64,000 bases of DNA from Torymus aiolomorphi. Lineage: Eukaryota > Arthropoda > Insecta > Hymenoptera > Torymidae. The DNA is taken from contig CM070874.1 of NCBI GenBank assembly GCA_036365515.1, positions 112,579,235 through 112,643,234 on the forward strand, read 5' to 3'. Below, one piece after another: positions 23,896 through 37,800 of the stretch (its first letter is position 1; every line of letters starts with the position of its first letter). A model generated the notes under the pieces. It did not search any database. It saw only the letters and a program-made list of their open reading frames with translations, and was not told where the DNA came from. Made by a program: the position numbers and the translations under genes.

Positions 23896-26479
23896 ATGAA
23901 TTTGTTACCAAAATCACATCAGGAATTCAGCAAAGCTGATTACTGGAATACGTTTTTCAAAAAGAGAGGAAAGAAGGCCTTTGAATGGTATGTTTGTAAT
24001 TTGTTTATATACTTTTAATCTTCTTTGACATACAATTTTTTCTCCATCATGTAATATTTTTCATTCAGGTATGGAGAATTTCCTGAATTGAGTAGTTATT
24101 TACTCAAATATATCAAACCCAAAGATGATGTTCTTATAGTCGGTTGTGGAAACTCAACATTAGGAATGGATCTTTATGATGTTGGATACAAGTTAGTAAG
24201 AGTTTATACTTGTTCAATATACTCAAGAATACAGCATAAACTAAATTGACTATTCTTGCAGAAATGTAGTAAGTATTGATGTTTCACAAGTTGTCATTAA
24301 GCAAATGCAAGAAATGAATAAAAGTAAAAGGCCTGACATGGTTTTCGAACAAATGGATGCCATAAAAATGACTTATGACGGTGGAAAATTCAGTGTAGTC
24401 CTAGATAAGGGTACATTGGATGCTCTTATGCCAGATAGCAATGAAGGTACAACAAATCTTATTAATAAGTATTTTGAGGTTTGTATTTCATAAAAGAAAA
24501 AATTATCCATCTGGTTCATTATTTTCATTTTTAAATTGATAATTTTATTGTTTTTAGGAAATCAAAAGAGTATTAAGAAATGGTGGGAGATATATTTGCA
24601 TATCCCTCTTACAAGAACATATATTAAAAACACTTATCACAAGTTTCTCTCCATCATTTGCCTTTCGTGTAGTGCACTGTCAAGATGCAGAAATCAAAGC
24701 AAAAGAGCAAGATGAAAGTCCCATGCCAGTATTCATGACTGTATCTACAAAATTTATGAAACTACCTCAACCAGTAAGAATAATTAATGAGTGTCTATTT
24801 TTCTTCAATTTCATATTACTAAAAGTAATTTTATGAGTTTATCTATTCATTTCTGTTTTCAAGATCTTAGAAATAGTCTTAGCAGAGGATCCCCCAGTAA
24901 GATTATCTAATGCACAGGAAGTAGTAAATCATGTGATATCAACTCAGGAAGCTGCATCTCTTTGTAACAGTCTTCATAAAAGTAGTGTGGCAAATGAAGG
25001 AGAAGTATCTCTTGATTTATATAAACCAGGAGATAAAGAGCCAAGGTATACAATATACATTCTAGATCAGTTAGTGGTGAAAGAAAAGAAATCTTATGCA
25101 GCCTTTATAGTACCGCAAGGCAGGTAAATTACCACATGTTTCTTTTTAGATTATATCATAACAACAAAGGCAAATACTTATCTAAAGAATTTACTATTAT
25201 TAGGGAAACTGACTGGCTGTTTAGCACAAAGGAAGGTAGACAGCAGTTATTAAAGTCAGCACATCATGATAGATTAGCTATAGTTATACTGAGAAGAGGA
25301 CAAACTTTTGAAAGTCTTGATGCTGTTAAAAATGAACTTGCAGATAGTGTAAAAAATTTTGCTCCTTCAGGTTTATCAAAAACACAAATTCCTTTTTTAT
25401 CATTAGGCTCAGATATTGGAAATAGGAAAATTCTTTATCAAGGAAATAGTAAAATAAGTGGACCATTTGTCATTGAAGAAATTGAAACTGAAAATGGTCT
25501 GTACAGAAGACTAGTATTTTTGAATAATCAATTTGTAATTCAGAGTGAAGCAAAGTTAAAACAAGGTATAAATATTAATATTATTTTTTATAAATAGAAA
25601 AATAATACAAGTTGTATATTTAAATTAATAACTGTTATTTTTTTAGTTACATCAAGGAGAAAGAAGGTAAAATATGTGGTAGATCCTCACTTTGTTGCCT
25701 GTGACCATCATCTTTACATGTCTGTTGGTCTTAAAAGTGCCTTGAAAAATAAGGACAGTGGAGAAATTGTAATAATTGGTCTTGGTGGTGGAGGATTGTG
25801 TACTTTTATTCGTCAATATATTACACAGGTGATTCAAATTTTTATAACAAATAAATATATTATTTTTTGTAATAATTTTAAGAAATTGTCAAAAATTTAA
25901 ATTTGTAAAAAAATATTTTTTATTGTATTTCAGACAAAAATTACGGCTGTAGAAATTGACGATGCAATATTAAAAGTAGCAATAGATTATTTTGATTTAG
26001 TTCAAGATGATAAACTAAAAGTTAAAATTGCTGACGGTATAGAATATTTGAAATGTTCTATGATTCAAGGAAAAAAGTATGATGCAGTACTTTTTGATGT
26101 AGATAGTAAAGATCCAAGTGTTGGCATGAGTTGTCCACCCAAGCAATTTGTCGAAATTGAATTTTTGAAAACAGTTAAAGATTGTTTGCTAGATGACGGA
26201 TTTTTCATTTTAAATCTTGTTGCCAGGAATGAGAAACTTCGTAATCAAGTCGTTGATGATTTAAGAAATATTTACAAATTTGTAACTTCTTACAAAGTAG
26301 CTGAAGACGTTAACGAAATTATCTTTTGTTCAAACAAAGAAAATGATTTTAAAGACTGGAAAAACTTGGTACAGGAATCTGCAGAAGTGCTAAATACGCA
26401 GGCAAAATCAAAGAATCCTACTTCAGACGAACTAATTGAAGTTACTTCATTATTAAAAAACTTGAAAATCGAAAAGTGA
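23896..26479 (+). CDS. METTL13: METTL13 homologue: eEF1A lysine and N-terminal methyltransferase, 8 exons
   Basis: Coding exons: 23896-23987, 24069-24191, 24262-24478, 24558-24773, 24864-25123, 25150-25565, 25647-25828, 25934-26479. All introns are GT-AG, and the sum of 2,052 nt gives 683 aa, close to the usual ~700 of the family. Two S-adenosylmethionine-dependent methyltransferase domains are visible. The N-terminal one has [12 protein letters not shown] at 52-63 (motif I) and VVSIDVS at 74-80. The C-terminal one is spermidine-synthase-like, with IIGLGGGG near 484-491, AVEIDD near 507-512 and a later LFDVDSKD. In characterised members the N-terminal domain methylates a lysine of eEF1A and the C-terminal domain its N-terminus, in the cytoplasm. 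The start ATG is the first in frame and precedes the conserved [11 protein letters not shown]. Assignment is firm; substrate is inferred from the family. Confidence 0.95.
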
Positions 26480-26568
26480 TTGCTGTACCACAATTGTATA
26501 TGTGTATATATTGTGAATATAAATTTTATACATAAAAACATTATTGAAGTGATAGAGATTTCTTACAA

Positions 26569-26574
26569 AATAAA
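26569..26574 (+). promoter_or_regulatory. Poly(A) signal candidate of METTL13
   Basis: AATAAA lies 90 bp after the stop codon and is the first of an overlapping AATAAAATAAAA series. It probably ends the METTL13 transcript. Confidence 0.6.
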
Positions 26575-26629
26575 ATAAAATAAAATTTTGTTGTTTACTA
26601 AATCATTAATCTCACAAATTTTCAAGATA

Positions 26630-27282
26630 TTTAATTAATGTTATGTAGGGAGGGGGAGGGAAAGGAGGAGATGTGAAAGAACGCCAAACAAATGTATTTA
26701 AAACACAAAATTTTATATTTACTAGTGTATGTTCATAACTTATTTTATACAGTACAAGTAAAATTATTAAATAACAGCCTCCTGATTGCGTGGTACATGA
26801 AAGTAAAAAACATTCATTCAACAGAAGGTAAAATACTAAAATCGCAATTAAGATCCATATTCTTCTTTTAGATAAATGACATGCCTATTTTATGCTCCAA
26901 CAAAGGATATTATTGGGTGATTGATAAGAAATGAAAAAAAGAGATGTTGTAGTTTTTGACTAGCACATAAACTGATAATTTTTTAACAAATCTTCTTTTT
27001 TCTAATAATTATTTAGGCATTATTTTATTTATAAGGCGTATATTCGAAGTTTTCACATGTACGTCATAGATTGAAGTTATCTTCTTCAATGTTTAATACT
27101 ATATTTTTTAACTTCTTTTTAAAGTAAAATTTTTGCCTAGCTATCAAAGAATGAATTACAAAATAATTTTTTCTTTTTTTTTGTGTACATGTAAAAACGT
27201 TTCTCTTTAAATTACCTGAACTTGTTATACTGTCTTTTGTAATTTCTTACATCTATTTATGTCTGCGTCTTGATGATATTAT
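26630..27282. other. AT-rich downstream spacer, nothing recognised
   Basis: Downstream of METTL13 there is a G-rich patch (GGGAGGGGGAGGGAAAGGAG near 26,648) and otherwise plain AT-rich DNA. Confidence 0.5.
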
Positions 27283-27290
27283 GCAATGAA

Positions 27291-27444
27291 GGCATGGTGT
27301 GGTTTGTGCACATAAGAATTATGCACATATTTATTGTGCACACTTTAGCATTGGTGTATATCTATATCTATGTGTATACTCCAATGCTAAAGTGTGCACA
27401 ATAAATATGTGCATAATTCTTATGTGCACAAACCACACCATGCC
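27291..27444. mobile_element. hAT-type MITE, 154 bp hairpin with 8-bp target duplication
   Basis: The arms GGCATGGTGTGGTTTGTGCA and TGCACAAACCACACCATGCC are inverse, and the match runs on for about 70 bp per arm with very few differences. The 8-bp direct repeat GCAATGAA flanks the element exactly (27,283-27,290 and 27,445-27,452). Eight-bp target duplications are typical of hAT transposons (family knowledge). The high arm identity suggests a young insertion. The hairpin, if transcribed, could also look like a small-RNA precursor. Confidence 0.85.
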
Positions 27445-28221
27445 GCAATGAATATATAAAAAAAATAACGAAAAAAATTACAACAATCGAAATTTACTTT
27501 TATGTTCAAGTAATGTAAAGAGAAAGTAGATAAAAATGTTCTCTGAGATTATCAATAAAAATTTCAACATAGACAATAGCATTTTTAAAATTGTGAGTGT
27601 TTGAAATGTAAAACATGAACGCATCATTACTCATTAAAACGAGTGCTATTCAAATTCACTCTAACATTCAATAATCGATACACGTTCAACAATAGAGCCA
27701 TTTTTCTTATTAACTAATTTTTATACACATCCAAGCCAGGAATTGACAAAACCAATAACGCATCGTTTTCATTGTATGCTTTCACACGTTTTTCTTTAAT
27801 TGAAAGATATACCATTCAATATGCAAAACGCCACTACATTTTTATAGCAATTGAGGTTCTGATTATTTTTTCATAATACAGCTTAAACGATAGTAACAAA
27901 TATAAAAAATAGGTACAAAAGAAATTTACTTATAAAATAATGTGATTCGCTTGTCAATTCCTAATACAAACACGTCATTTTTCAATCATGAAAAAATTGA
28001 ATTTGGCATACACAGAACGCTGACAACACTCTTATTCTAGGGATCCTGCAATGATTGTAATAGTAATAGTAAGATGTGCGTACGCTTTGATTGTAATACC
28101 GAAAATTCGACTTAAAGTAATAATTAGGAAGATGCGCCTCGTTATTTTACTTTCCGCTTTATTACTATAACCGTTCTTTCAATAATTTTATATGAAAGAT
28201 TCTCTTTAAAGGCTTAACGTA

Positions 28222-28557
28222 CACTGTAAAAAATGTTTCTTTAAAAACACTATGAGATAGTAAAATAACATCAAGTTTCCGACCACGAGTAAGATAAATT
28301 TACTACTCTCAAAGACGTAAAAATACAAATTCTAGTAAATTTATAGAATCTCTAGCAATTTTACTATCTTGTAGTAAAATAGCTGCTTTCAAAGTAGGTC
28401 GGATTAGTTTACTAGTTTGAGAGTAGTAAGTTTACACGTATAAAATTACTATCACCTTTCTAGTAAAATTATCATTAATGGAGCAATTTAAATGCTCTGA
28501 GAATATGTCGGATACGTTTACTATTCTCAAAGTAGTGATTTAAAAAAAAATACAGTG
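28222..28557. mobile_element. MITE with CACTGTAAAAAA ends and TA flanks
   Basis: The left end is CACTGTAAAAAATGTTTCTT and the right end is TTTAAAAAAAAATACAGTG, with TA on either side (28,220-21 and 28,558-59). Inside, short motifs such as TAGTAAAAT and its inverse and TACTACTCTCAAAG recur. It is non-coding. Similar ends occur in mariner-like MITEs (family knowledge). Confidence 0.65.
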
Positions 28558-28628
28558 TAGATTACGTTTTCCTATACCTAGAAGTGCAGAAATATAAACT
28601 TTTACCAATGCAATGAAATAGTATACTA

Positions 28629-28717
28629 TTTTTCGCCATACCCGGGCCGAAAACACCACATTCCCGTTTTTGAGCCGGGCGGGAATGTGGCACTTTCGGC
28701 CAGGGTATGGCGAAAAA
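28629..28717. mobile_element. Short GC-rich hairpin element
   Basis: The arms TTTTTCGCCATACCCGGGCC and GGCCAGGGTATGGCGAAAAA enclose a second inner stem (CCACATTCCCG/CGGGAATGTGG). Its left edge (GTATACTATTTTTC then CATACCC) matches the left edge of the hairpin at 3,703, so the two belong to one family with different loops. Confidence 0.7.
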
Positions 28718-28900
28718 GCTCATGTTTTAGAGGAGAAACTTCATTTTTCATTTAAAGCTTTTTTAAACAAGAATGTTCTATGAATTCATCTATTCCCGAA
28801 TAAATATATAAATAAATAAATAAATAAATATATAAATAAACAAGTACAGCAAATTCTTGAGATCGAGTGATAAAAGGTTTTATATTCATAACGTAATGGA

Positions 28901-29323
28901 ATGCCTTATACCGACAGAGTTCTCTGCCGTACCAACCACAATATTTTTAATTAAATATTAATTGTTACAAGCTTTTTCTTGAATTCTGAGAGTCGACGCA
29001 CAAAGGCAAACTTATTATCTAATTCTCGGTCAAATTTCAGATAAATCTATTGGAAAATAAAGACGAAATTTGAAAAATCGTAAAATGTCATATTTTGGGG
29101 TTAATATAATAATATGCGACTTTGCGATTTTTCAAATTTTGTTTTTATTTTCCAATAGATTTATCTGAAATTTGGCCAGGAATTAGATAATAAGTTTGCC
29201 TTTGTGCGTCGACTTTCAGAATTCAAGAAAAAAAGCTTTTACTTTTGTTACAAGCGTAACAATTAATATTTAATTAAAAACATTGTGGTCGGTACGGCAG
29301 AGAACTCTGACGGTATAAGGCAT
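28901..29323. mobile_element. Foldback MITE, about 423 bp
   Basis: The ends ATGCCTTATACCGACAGAGT and ACTCTGACGGTATAAGGCAT are inverse. The arms continue through TCTCTGCCGTACC, GTCGACGCACAAAGGCAAAC and AGATAAATCTATTGGAAAAT to a centre near 29,095. No target duplication is obvious and there is no coding frame. Confidence 0.8.
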
Positions 29324-31758
29324 CCCCTCACTTAGATTTATGTTTTCAATGATTTGCTAATGGAATTTCAAATGATTCACGGTAAATCTAATTTTCTCTT
29401 TTCACATGATAATAAATCCTACTCTTATTCAGATATCACATGCCACACATACAATTTAAGCAAACAAATCGTACTTTACGCGACCTTGCACTCGAACTCA
29501 ACAAATCTATTTTTGTTTATTTCTATCTCATTTTGTCTTCACATTTATCCTTAAAGTCACTCAAAATTTAATAATTAAGATCTAAGATACATGTAATCAC
29601 GCCACTATTACTATTTTCTTTAAATGCAATTATCGAGACACTATTTTTCAAATTATTTTAATTCTCTTTACTTTTTGGCTACTCTCTAACTGCCATCGAT
29701 TGTAGCCTCATTCGTTGTGCCTTAACTCTTATGTGATTTATCACAGGCTTCGTTTATAAAGTATACAAATTCACATACTAAAATTAACAAAAGCTATGAA
29801 AAATCACAATCCGATAATCTTATACCGACATTTCATTACGCCTTAATATTTGCTCTTTTTTATAATATTAAATACATACATTAGGTATGTTTTATACCAA
29901 ATGGTATTTTCTTCTTTCATATATTAATAATAGTCAAATTAGAATCACCTAAATTGAATTACTATAAAATATCATACTTCATTAGTCTATAACAATTTGA
30001 GAATCATTTTCAAATATTTTTTCATATATATCTAGGAGACAAAAGTCATACATTCTCAGTTAGAAATTGAATATTTTCTTGTCGCTCATTAAACCACATA
30101 TATTTAATTCATCTTGCTAGCTAGTTTCAATGATTTGTTGATAAACTTAAGTACTGTTAGATTTTGATGATTTAATTTGTTGGTTGTCGTTTCTGAAATT
30201 TTTAGATAATAAGAATAATATTTGGACATGTTTTTTCTAGCCAATTGAAGCGATCTGGCAAATCTAAGAAATCTGGCACTAGATTAGCAAATTAGACTCC
30301 ATCTATATAACATGTAAAAATCTAATAAATGTTCAATTGTTTTAAAATTTTTATCTTAATATGAATTATAAAATTTTCTCTTAAAACATACATGATTCAA
30401 TTTATCTTTATGTAAAAAAATACATGAAGAAAACCTAATTTTGATTCGTTTATAAAGAAACTAACAATTTAAGTCAACATATCAGCCAATTCACTTTCTG
30501 TTTATTAAAAAACATCGTTGGAATTCTAGCTAGATAAATTTTTAATATAAAAAAATTTATTTTTAGTGAATAATTTATTTAAATTTAGTTCTAATCCAAG
30601 CAATATTTTTTCTAGCAAAGCAAGCAACAGGCGTGAGCATTATTTCGAAATTACTCACTCAATATTTCTACATTTTCAAATTCTATTTTTATTTTTTATT
30701 GATAAGTTGAAATGGCACTAGATATACAAGTATGATAGTTTTATGACTATACTTTGCGTACGTGGGCACTTTTACTTATTCTTAAAAAGACGTAATTTTA
30801 GACCAATTTATACAAGATTTTATTTGTATCATATTTTCTCATGATTAGTACCTCTATGAACTTACAGCAAATTTCTTTCTTCTATATCAGGAAAAAAAAA
30901 ATTTGAATAAATATTTAATTATTACGACTTGGTATTTCATGATTCACTTTTATAAAGTTGGAACTCATGATGATGATAAAAATATGATACAAATAAGATT
31001 GTTCACGTTAATTTGTTCATTATTCCCTATTTATGTGTATGATTCTAATCGTGTTTAAATCAACAATCTTATTTTGGTCTTATATTATTATTCACCATCA
31101 CTGTAAAAATCTTATGTTTAATATTTTAAAACATATCTTAAAATGTTTTGAGAGCGCTTATGAAGTAATGTTTAAAAACATTTCAATACTTGTTTATAGT
31201 ATTTTGTTCCTTTCGACATTTTTAAAAGAGAAAATTTATATATTAATCACAAAACCATTTGTACACATTTTTAAAAATTTACTATTACAATAATTCATAC
31301 GAGGTATTACGTAAATATTTAATTAAAAATGGGTTTTTTATAAATTTTCTATAAAGTAAACCTAAAATTTTATAAACGTTTAAAATAAGTACATAATACC
31401 CCACATCATTAATGATTAAAATAATATACTTTGTATGTCAAAGCCATTGTACCTTCTAAATTTTATCTATTTAGTAAATATAATAAATTTAATTAAATAT
31501 AATCTATAAGTGTACGAACGGAATATGTGATTCATCTACGCCGTTCTTAAAATTTGATAACCTTTAACGTTTAGCCTTTTACTAAAAAATAAATATCAAA
31601 CCAAAATAAGATTCTTTGTCGTTAAAAAATTGTCTGTAAACTACCTACTGTATTACTCATAAAAGCCACCTATATACTCGATACAACTTTAATCCTCCTC
31701 TCACTTGCGCAATATCCTTAATCCTACCTCGCATAATCCAGACTACGCAGTCTATACG
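29324..31758. other. AT-rich intergenic DNA between convergent genes
   Basis: About 2.4 kb of AT-rich DNA with T-runs and short frames but no domain, RNA gene or clear repeat. Part of it may be 3' untranslated sequence of the minus-strand SUCO gene if a distal poly(A) site is used. Confidence 0.5.
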
Positions 31759-31764
31759 TTTATT
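31759..31764 (-). promoter_or_regulatory. Poly(A) signal candidate of the SUCO gene
   Basis: On the minus strand this reads AATAAA, about 90 bp downstream of the SUCO stop codon. Confidence 0.5.
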
Positions 31765-31854
31765 TAATTGTATGTGTGTATGTACTTAGAAAAGTACTCG
31801 ACAGATATAATCAGTCTTTGCATAGCTATTATTTACAGGCATTTCCTACTCCAA

Positions 31855-34800
31855 TCAGAAAAACTTCCTCACCATTTTCTTCAGACCATTGCTCTTCTTC
31901 TCCTTCTTATTCCAGCTAGTCGTTGGTGTCGCGCTGCTGCTCCTTGACTCGTCGCTCTCATCTACGAGACCGTTCGTCGTTTGCGCGCCGTTCTGCTCAT
32001 CGCCCGTGCCGTTTCCGCTCTCCAGCTCGGACAATGAACCCATTTTCCTATCATATTTCCTGTCGATGGGCTTCATCATACTTTCATCGAGGCTGAGGGA
32101 GTGCTTTTTACCGATGCTGCCGGAAAATGAAATTCTTTTGCTACGCGAGCCCAGAGCTGTCTTCATAAAGGATGGCGATGTCATCAGGCTTTTTGGCTTA
32201 GTGTGACTACCATTACTGCTGGTCTCAGCCTAGTCAATCATCAAGTAAATTATATTTATTCCGGACAATTAGTATAGAGTCCAGTAGCCCGATAAGAAAA
32301 TTTATAAAAAAAAATAGAATTGCTGTAGTTATACTTACAGTTTCAAACGCATCATCTTCTAGCGTCATCGAGACATCCAAGTCCTCCAACATCGATTCTC
32401 TGTGGCCGTCGTCCACTCCCAAGTTATCGTCGTTGGTCGTCTCCATGGCAAGAATCTGCACTTTTTTATCGTATTGAGGCTGCTGCTGTTGGTGCTCGGT
32501 GAAGTAGCTTATAGAATTGTCCGGCGCTGACTCAGGTCTACTATGCCTTTGCGATCCCAGATGTGCAAGGCCATCACCGCTTTCGTAATTCATCGTGTAA
32601 AGTGCGTCGCTAGCTGAAGCACTTCTGGAGGGCAGAGTCGGTTCCCTCGTGCTCAAGGTATTGCCATTACCTCTGCTGCCTGCTTCCTTGATCGAGGAAG
32701 TTCTTAGTATCACAGAGTCCTTTTTTCGTTTCTTCCTTTTGTCCCTCTTGGACAGTTGATTTGACGTTATTGTGTTCTCGATCATCAGCTGATCGTACGT
32801 TCCGGATACCTGCGATTGATTAATTATTTGTTTTTTTATTCAATGTCTTACCAAATATTGCCGAACGGTAATATTAACTTTAATATCTGAAAAAATAAAT
32901 TATCTTTCTATAATAATTTTTCAATAAGTCTCAAGACAAAAACACCGAAACGTTCTAATTTTCCTTCTCCCGCTGTTAGTCGTTAACCAAGAATTCGGGT
33001 AAACAACAAACCTGTGATGCAATTTCGCTGGGTCTGCGCTTCTTCGGCTTCTTCGTCAGCTGCGTGCAAGTCTGCTTGACGATTTCGTAACTCTTTCCCC
33101 GTTTCGGCTTCATTGCGACATTTCTCACGACTTCCTCGTCCTCGTACATATCATCGTCGTTGCGTCTGCAGTAGGAGATAATGAGAATGACAACGACGAC
33201 GTCGACGAGGACGAATAGGGCGTGCTGGATAAAAGACGAGAAGCTGATGCGCCAGCTGTTACGCTCGTAAACGAGCTCATCGAGCACCCTTGTCAAGGTG
33301 TCAATTTGACCGCGCAACGCGTTCACCTCTTCCAAACGTTTGCTCTCACGCTCTTCGCCCTTGCGTGACTCCTCGTTCATTGCGGTCATCGCACGCTCCA
33401 GTGAACGCTGCATCTCCTCGACTTGCTTCTTGTAACGGCGACTTAGTTCCTCGAGGTATTGACTACTCAAGGACATGTTTCGTTCTAATGCCTAAAATTA
33501 AGAAAAAGTTTGTTACAATTTTAATCAATTCATTTTGTGTCAATGGACTGGAAATTACGCAGATAAAATTACACGGAATAAGCAAGTATTTTTCAATATC
33601 ATATTTAAGCGAAAAGAAGTGAATTATTATATTCTGATTCAGCACTTTGCAATTTCTCTGATCAAAGTATACGAATCGCGGTTAAAAAAAGTATTGCGGA
33701 GAAAACTTGGAACTCTCGACTCTTATCGCTTTTCTACATATTTATCTTATCAAAGTTTATTGCTGAGTCAATAAAGAATATAGGAAGTAAAGTTGATTGA
33801 CTTGGTTTATGACGTATTGATAAAAAATCATTAACGTGCTACTTGAACCGTTAAAGTCGACTCTAAACTTTCGCTCTGTATCAATTTGCGTTTATAGAAC
33901 GCTCATTTTCCTAACTAGGCACTTGCAAGAAAAAAATTTAATAACAAGACTCACCTTTATCCTATTAGACAGTCTCAAGAACACCGATTCCTTCTGCTGC
34001 GGCGTAGTGCCGCTAGCCGTTTGTTGCGTGGCTGAGGCATCGTTCCGGGCACCTCCGTTATTCTGCATTCCTTCCACATCGAAATCCTTGAAATCGAAAC
34101 CATCTAAATTCAGCTGATCCTGCTGCGTCGCAGGTTTCGTCTCGGGTTCAACGGGTTCTACTTTGGTCTTCGACGCCGTCTCCTCTTCGCTTTTCGCTTT
34201 GACACTTTCCGTTTCCATGCTCTCAGTACTGGTGGTCTTCTCTACTACCTTCTGCGAGCTATCCATGCTCTGAGAACTTTTTGACGGAGGAGTTTTGGTT
34301 GTCGTTCCAGCCGTTGGGACGTCTCGTTGTACGTTTCCCTCTGATGCGCTCGCAGATCCCTGAGTGTGCTCTGCAGACGACGATGATCCAGACGATACCT
34401 TCGACGAGGTAACAGTACTTCGCTTGGTAGCAACGATGACCGGTATATCAGTCGTAGTTGGCATCTCCACCTGGTTTACTTTCTGGTCGTCATCTAATTG
34501 GATACTCTTGCTCGGTTCGATAATTGTGGCGAAAGACGGTTTCTTCGCCTCCTCGCTGGTGCTGGTTGTCTTGGTGGGTTTGATCTATCAAAAATAATAA
34601 AACCATTTAAACACTTAACACGCTACACTGTTATCTTCCACCTCACCATTATCAAAACTTACCTGGGTCGCAATGCTCTCGCTGAGCGTGTGGGTTTCAG
34701 TCGGGATCTCCGTTTTGGATTTTATCACGATTGTATCGGCTTTGGCTTTGCTGCCGTCCGAGGTCGTGGACTCGGATGGCCGGGTCGACATGACCCTGTC

Positions 34801-37800
34801 TTTGTCTTTGGTGGCCAGAGGCACTTTGCTGCTCTTATCCGTGAGCGTCTTGTTGGGTGACTCGTTCGTCACCTGCTGTTGCTGCTGCTGGTGGCTAGCA
34901 TTCGCGAACAGTCGTTCTTCGCGCGCTGCCAATACGTTACATAGAGCAATTATATAGTCGGGAGTGAAGACCGACGAGAGGAATTGAGCCTGTACATAGT
35001 ACTTCGATGCGTTGTCTCCTTTATTGCTGAGAGCTTTAAATAAGAAACGAATTATTAATTTTCATGTTTCACTTCTTTACCAATTTAAATTAGAAAATAT
35101 AAAAATCCTTACCCGTACGCGCATCCGTACAAGCCTCGCTATCGTATAGAAAATCAAATCCAGAACTACTACTGCATAGGTGACTCTTGCTCAGGGTCTC
35201 GCGTACAAAATCCGTGTTGAGCAGCGACTCCAGATAATGACCTTTGCAGCTGATCAGCTGAAATACACGGGCGAAGCGATCGTCGTCGCAGTCGTGACAG
35301 GTGACGCTGTAGACGGGCGTCGCACAGTTATCCAACGTTGTGTCCTCGAGCACGTCGCCCCTGATGCTCTCCTGGATCTTCGTGATGTTATTCGTGACCT
35401 TGAGGTCCTGACTCTTGACGAGCACTTCCGCAGCTTTGCGCACGATGCTCAGTACAGCATCGCGCGCACTTCCGAACAGGTGGCCCGGTGGATCGCTCGT
35501 GCTCTCCTCCTCGTCCTCGAACACGCCGTCCTCGTCCTCGTCCTCCTCGCTCTCAATGTCGCTACCGACAGCAACGTAATCTATAATTAAAAGTACATTT
35601 GTTTTGTTAACAATGTGATGCTTTGTAGGTATTGTTTGACATTTAATTGTTCTTTGCCTTTTTTGTATTTTCCAAAAATGGGTAGAAGTTTAGAGAAAAT
35701 AATGAAAATCCGGTACGCAAAATTAAAAAATAAAGTCGACGATTACCTATAAAATAATTTTTTTTTAATTTGCATTATTTTAAAAATTTTAAAATAGTTG
35801 TCGTAAAATAGATGACGCGCAAAAGAAAGTTGCCGATAAAGAATAAAATTTTAATTCATGATAAGAAATTTTTTTAAATATTTTAAAGTCACATGGACTC
35901 AGTATCTTTGTGCAATTTAAAAAATGCGCATTTCCAGGCGAAACAACAGATACGAAATTATAGATACATATTTAAACTTGGAAAAAATCCATTACGTTTT
36001 CGTACGTCGCTCTACACTCGTAGATATTATTGTTGCGAAAGCCATAAAATACATGATTTAATATTCTTCTTTCTGTTCTTTATGTACCCTATACGTAACA
36101 ATATTCATTTCCTTCACAGCAATCAATCCGTTATCACCGGCTTATTCAAAGCTCGTCAAACTTCACATAACTCGCCGAACACGCTCTCAGCCCCGAGCGG
36201 TTTCAATAATCAAAATACGGCACAATAGCCATTTCCTCGGACGACGCAAACATCACGTATACAGATTACACACGTACCTCCAGCAGTGATCTCCCGCCGG
36301 CGGTTATCGACGTGTCCGTCCCCCTCAGTTTCCGTCTCCAGCACCTCGAACTCGCTCGTGCCGTACGCTCGAAATAACGAGATCGGACAGAAGTGCTCCG
36401 AGCCGTAGTGCGAGTGCAGATCGATTTTGATGAATTTGCCGAAGAGATGGGGTTGAAGCGTGAAGCTCTGCACGTCGCGCTCGTCTTTGGCGGTGAAGTG
36501 ACCCGCGAGCGACCAGTCGCGGGTTGGATAGCGATCGCTCACGTAGACTGATAGGTCTTTCGGCGAGGAGCTGAATAACTCAAAATTTGCTGAGGAAGGA
36601 AAGAAAAAGTTGGAATTGTCTGTTTTGTATATTTTGAGAATGATGATGATGAAAGATACGTAAAATCGACGGTGTAGAAGAACATAATTAAAATTATTAA
36701 AAAATAAAATAAAAAGTAAAAAACAAAAAATAAGACTGAAATTAGGTATAATCAGTTCAATGTTGGTATCACGGATCCAGTTTCTAATTAGTTGAAAAAT
36801 AGAAGCCAGTTTTTAGTTACAATATCATAACAAAATAAATTCTATTAAAACCTGTTTTCACTTAAACTAACTGCAACATTATAAATGTCTATTTACTCAA
36901 CAGATATTCATTAACATAATTAATAATTTCAATAATGAACGGAATCAATAAAAATACATTAATTTTCTCTCGTACCCAGCTCGATCTTCTTGGCCTGTAT
37001 GGCCTCGCAGAGCTCGACGACGAACCATATGCGGCTCGAGCAGGTATTTAGCATGTACTCGTCGCGCGTTGACACGAGTACGTTGCGGGCGCTACGCGCC
37101 TCCGGATTCACGGCGACAATTTTTGCACCGCAATCCGGTGACGCGTAGTTCTTGGAACGCATACGCATGTTGCCGACGTTGCGGCCCGGTGAGCCGTTCG
37201 CTGTCTGCACCGAGGCGTTCGGATGGGCTGAAAAAATTGAGTTTTTTTTTTTATTTAGGGAGAGTTTTCATGTATTTTTTATGTAAAAAATGTAAATTTT
37301 TGGAGAGTGAAGCTTGTTCTATCTTGTATTTTATTTTATTATTGGAAGGGAGTACTTGACATTGGAGGTAGAGAATGTCGAGTATTCATTGTTGACAAGA
37401 AAAATATGTTCGATTTGAAACGCTGCTATCAAATTTAATTGATTGATAGAATTAAAAAGCTGTATTTTGAGGGATGAGCGATGAAAAAAGAATTAGCAAA
37501 AGTTTCGTTTGTAATATAATTCATTCAGATTGAAGCGAAGTTTCAGTAATATCTCTAGCTTCATTGAGAAAGATAAGAACTTTTCACTTTTCTGGTATAC
37601 TAAAATAGATTTGTTACACTAGTTATTTTATGAACGATAAGCATAGAATGAAAACATGTCACACAATATCCCACGACGATATTATTGTCAACACATTTTG
37701 TAATTTGAGTTCATAAAAATTTTCGAGAATGAAATAAATCACTCCGAAAGCTATCGACTTTCAATTTATCTTTCCAAATAATAAAATTAAAACGAAAACA

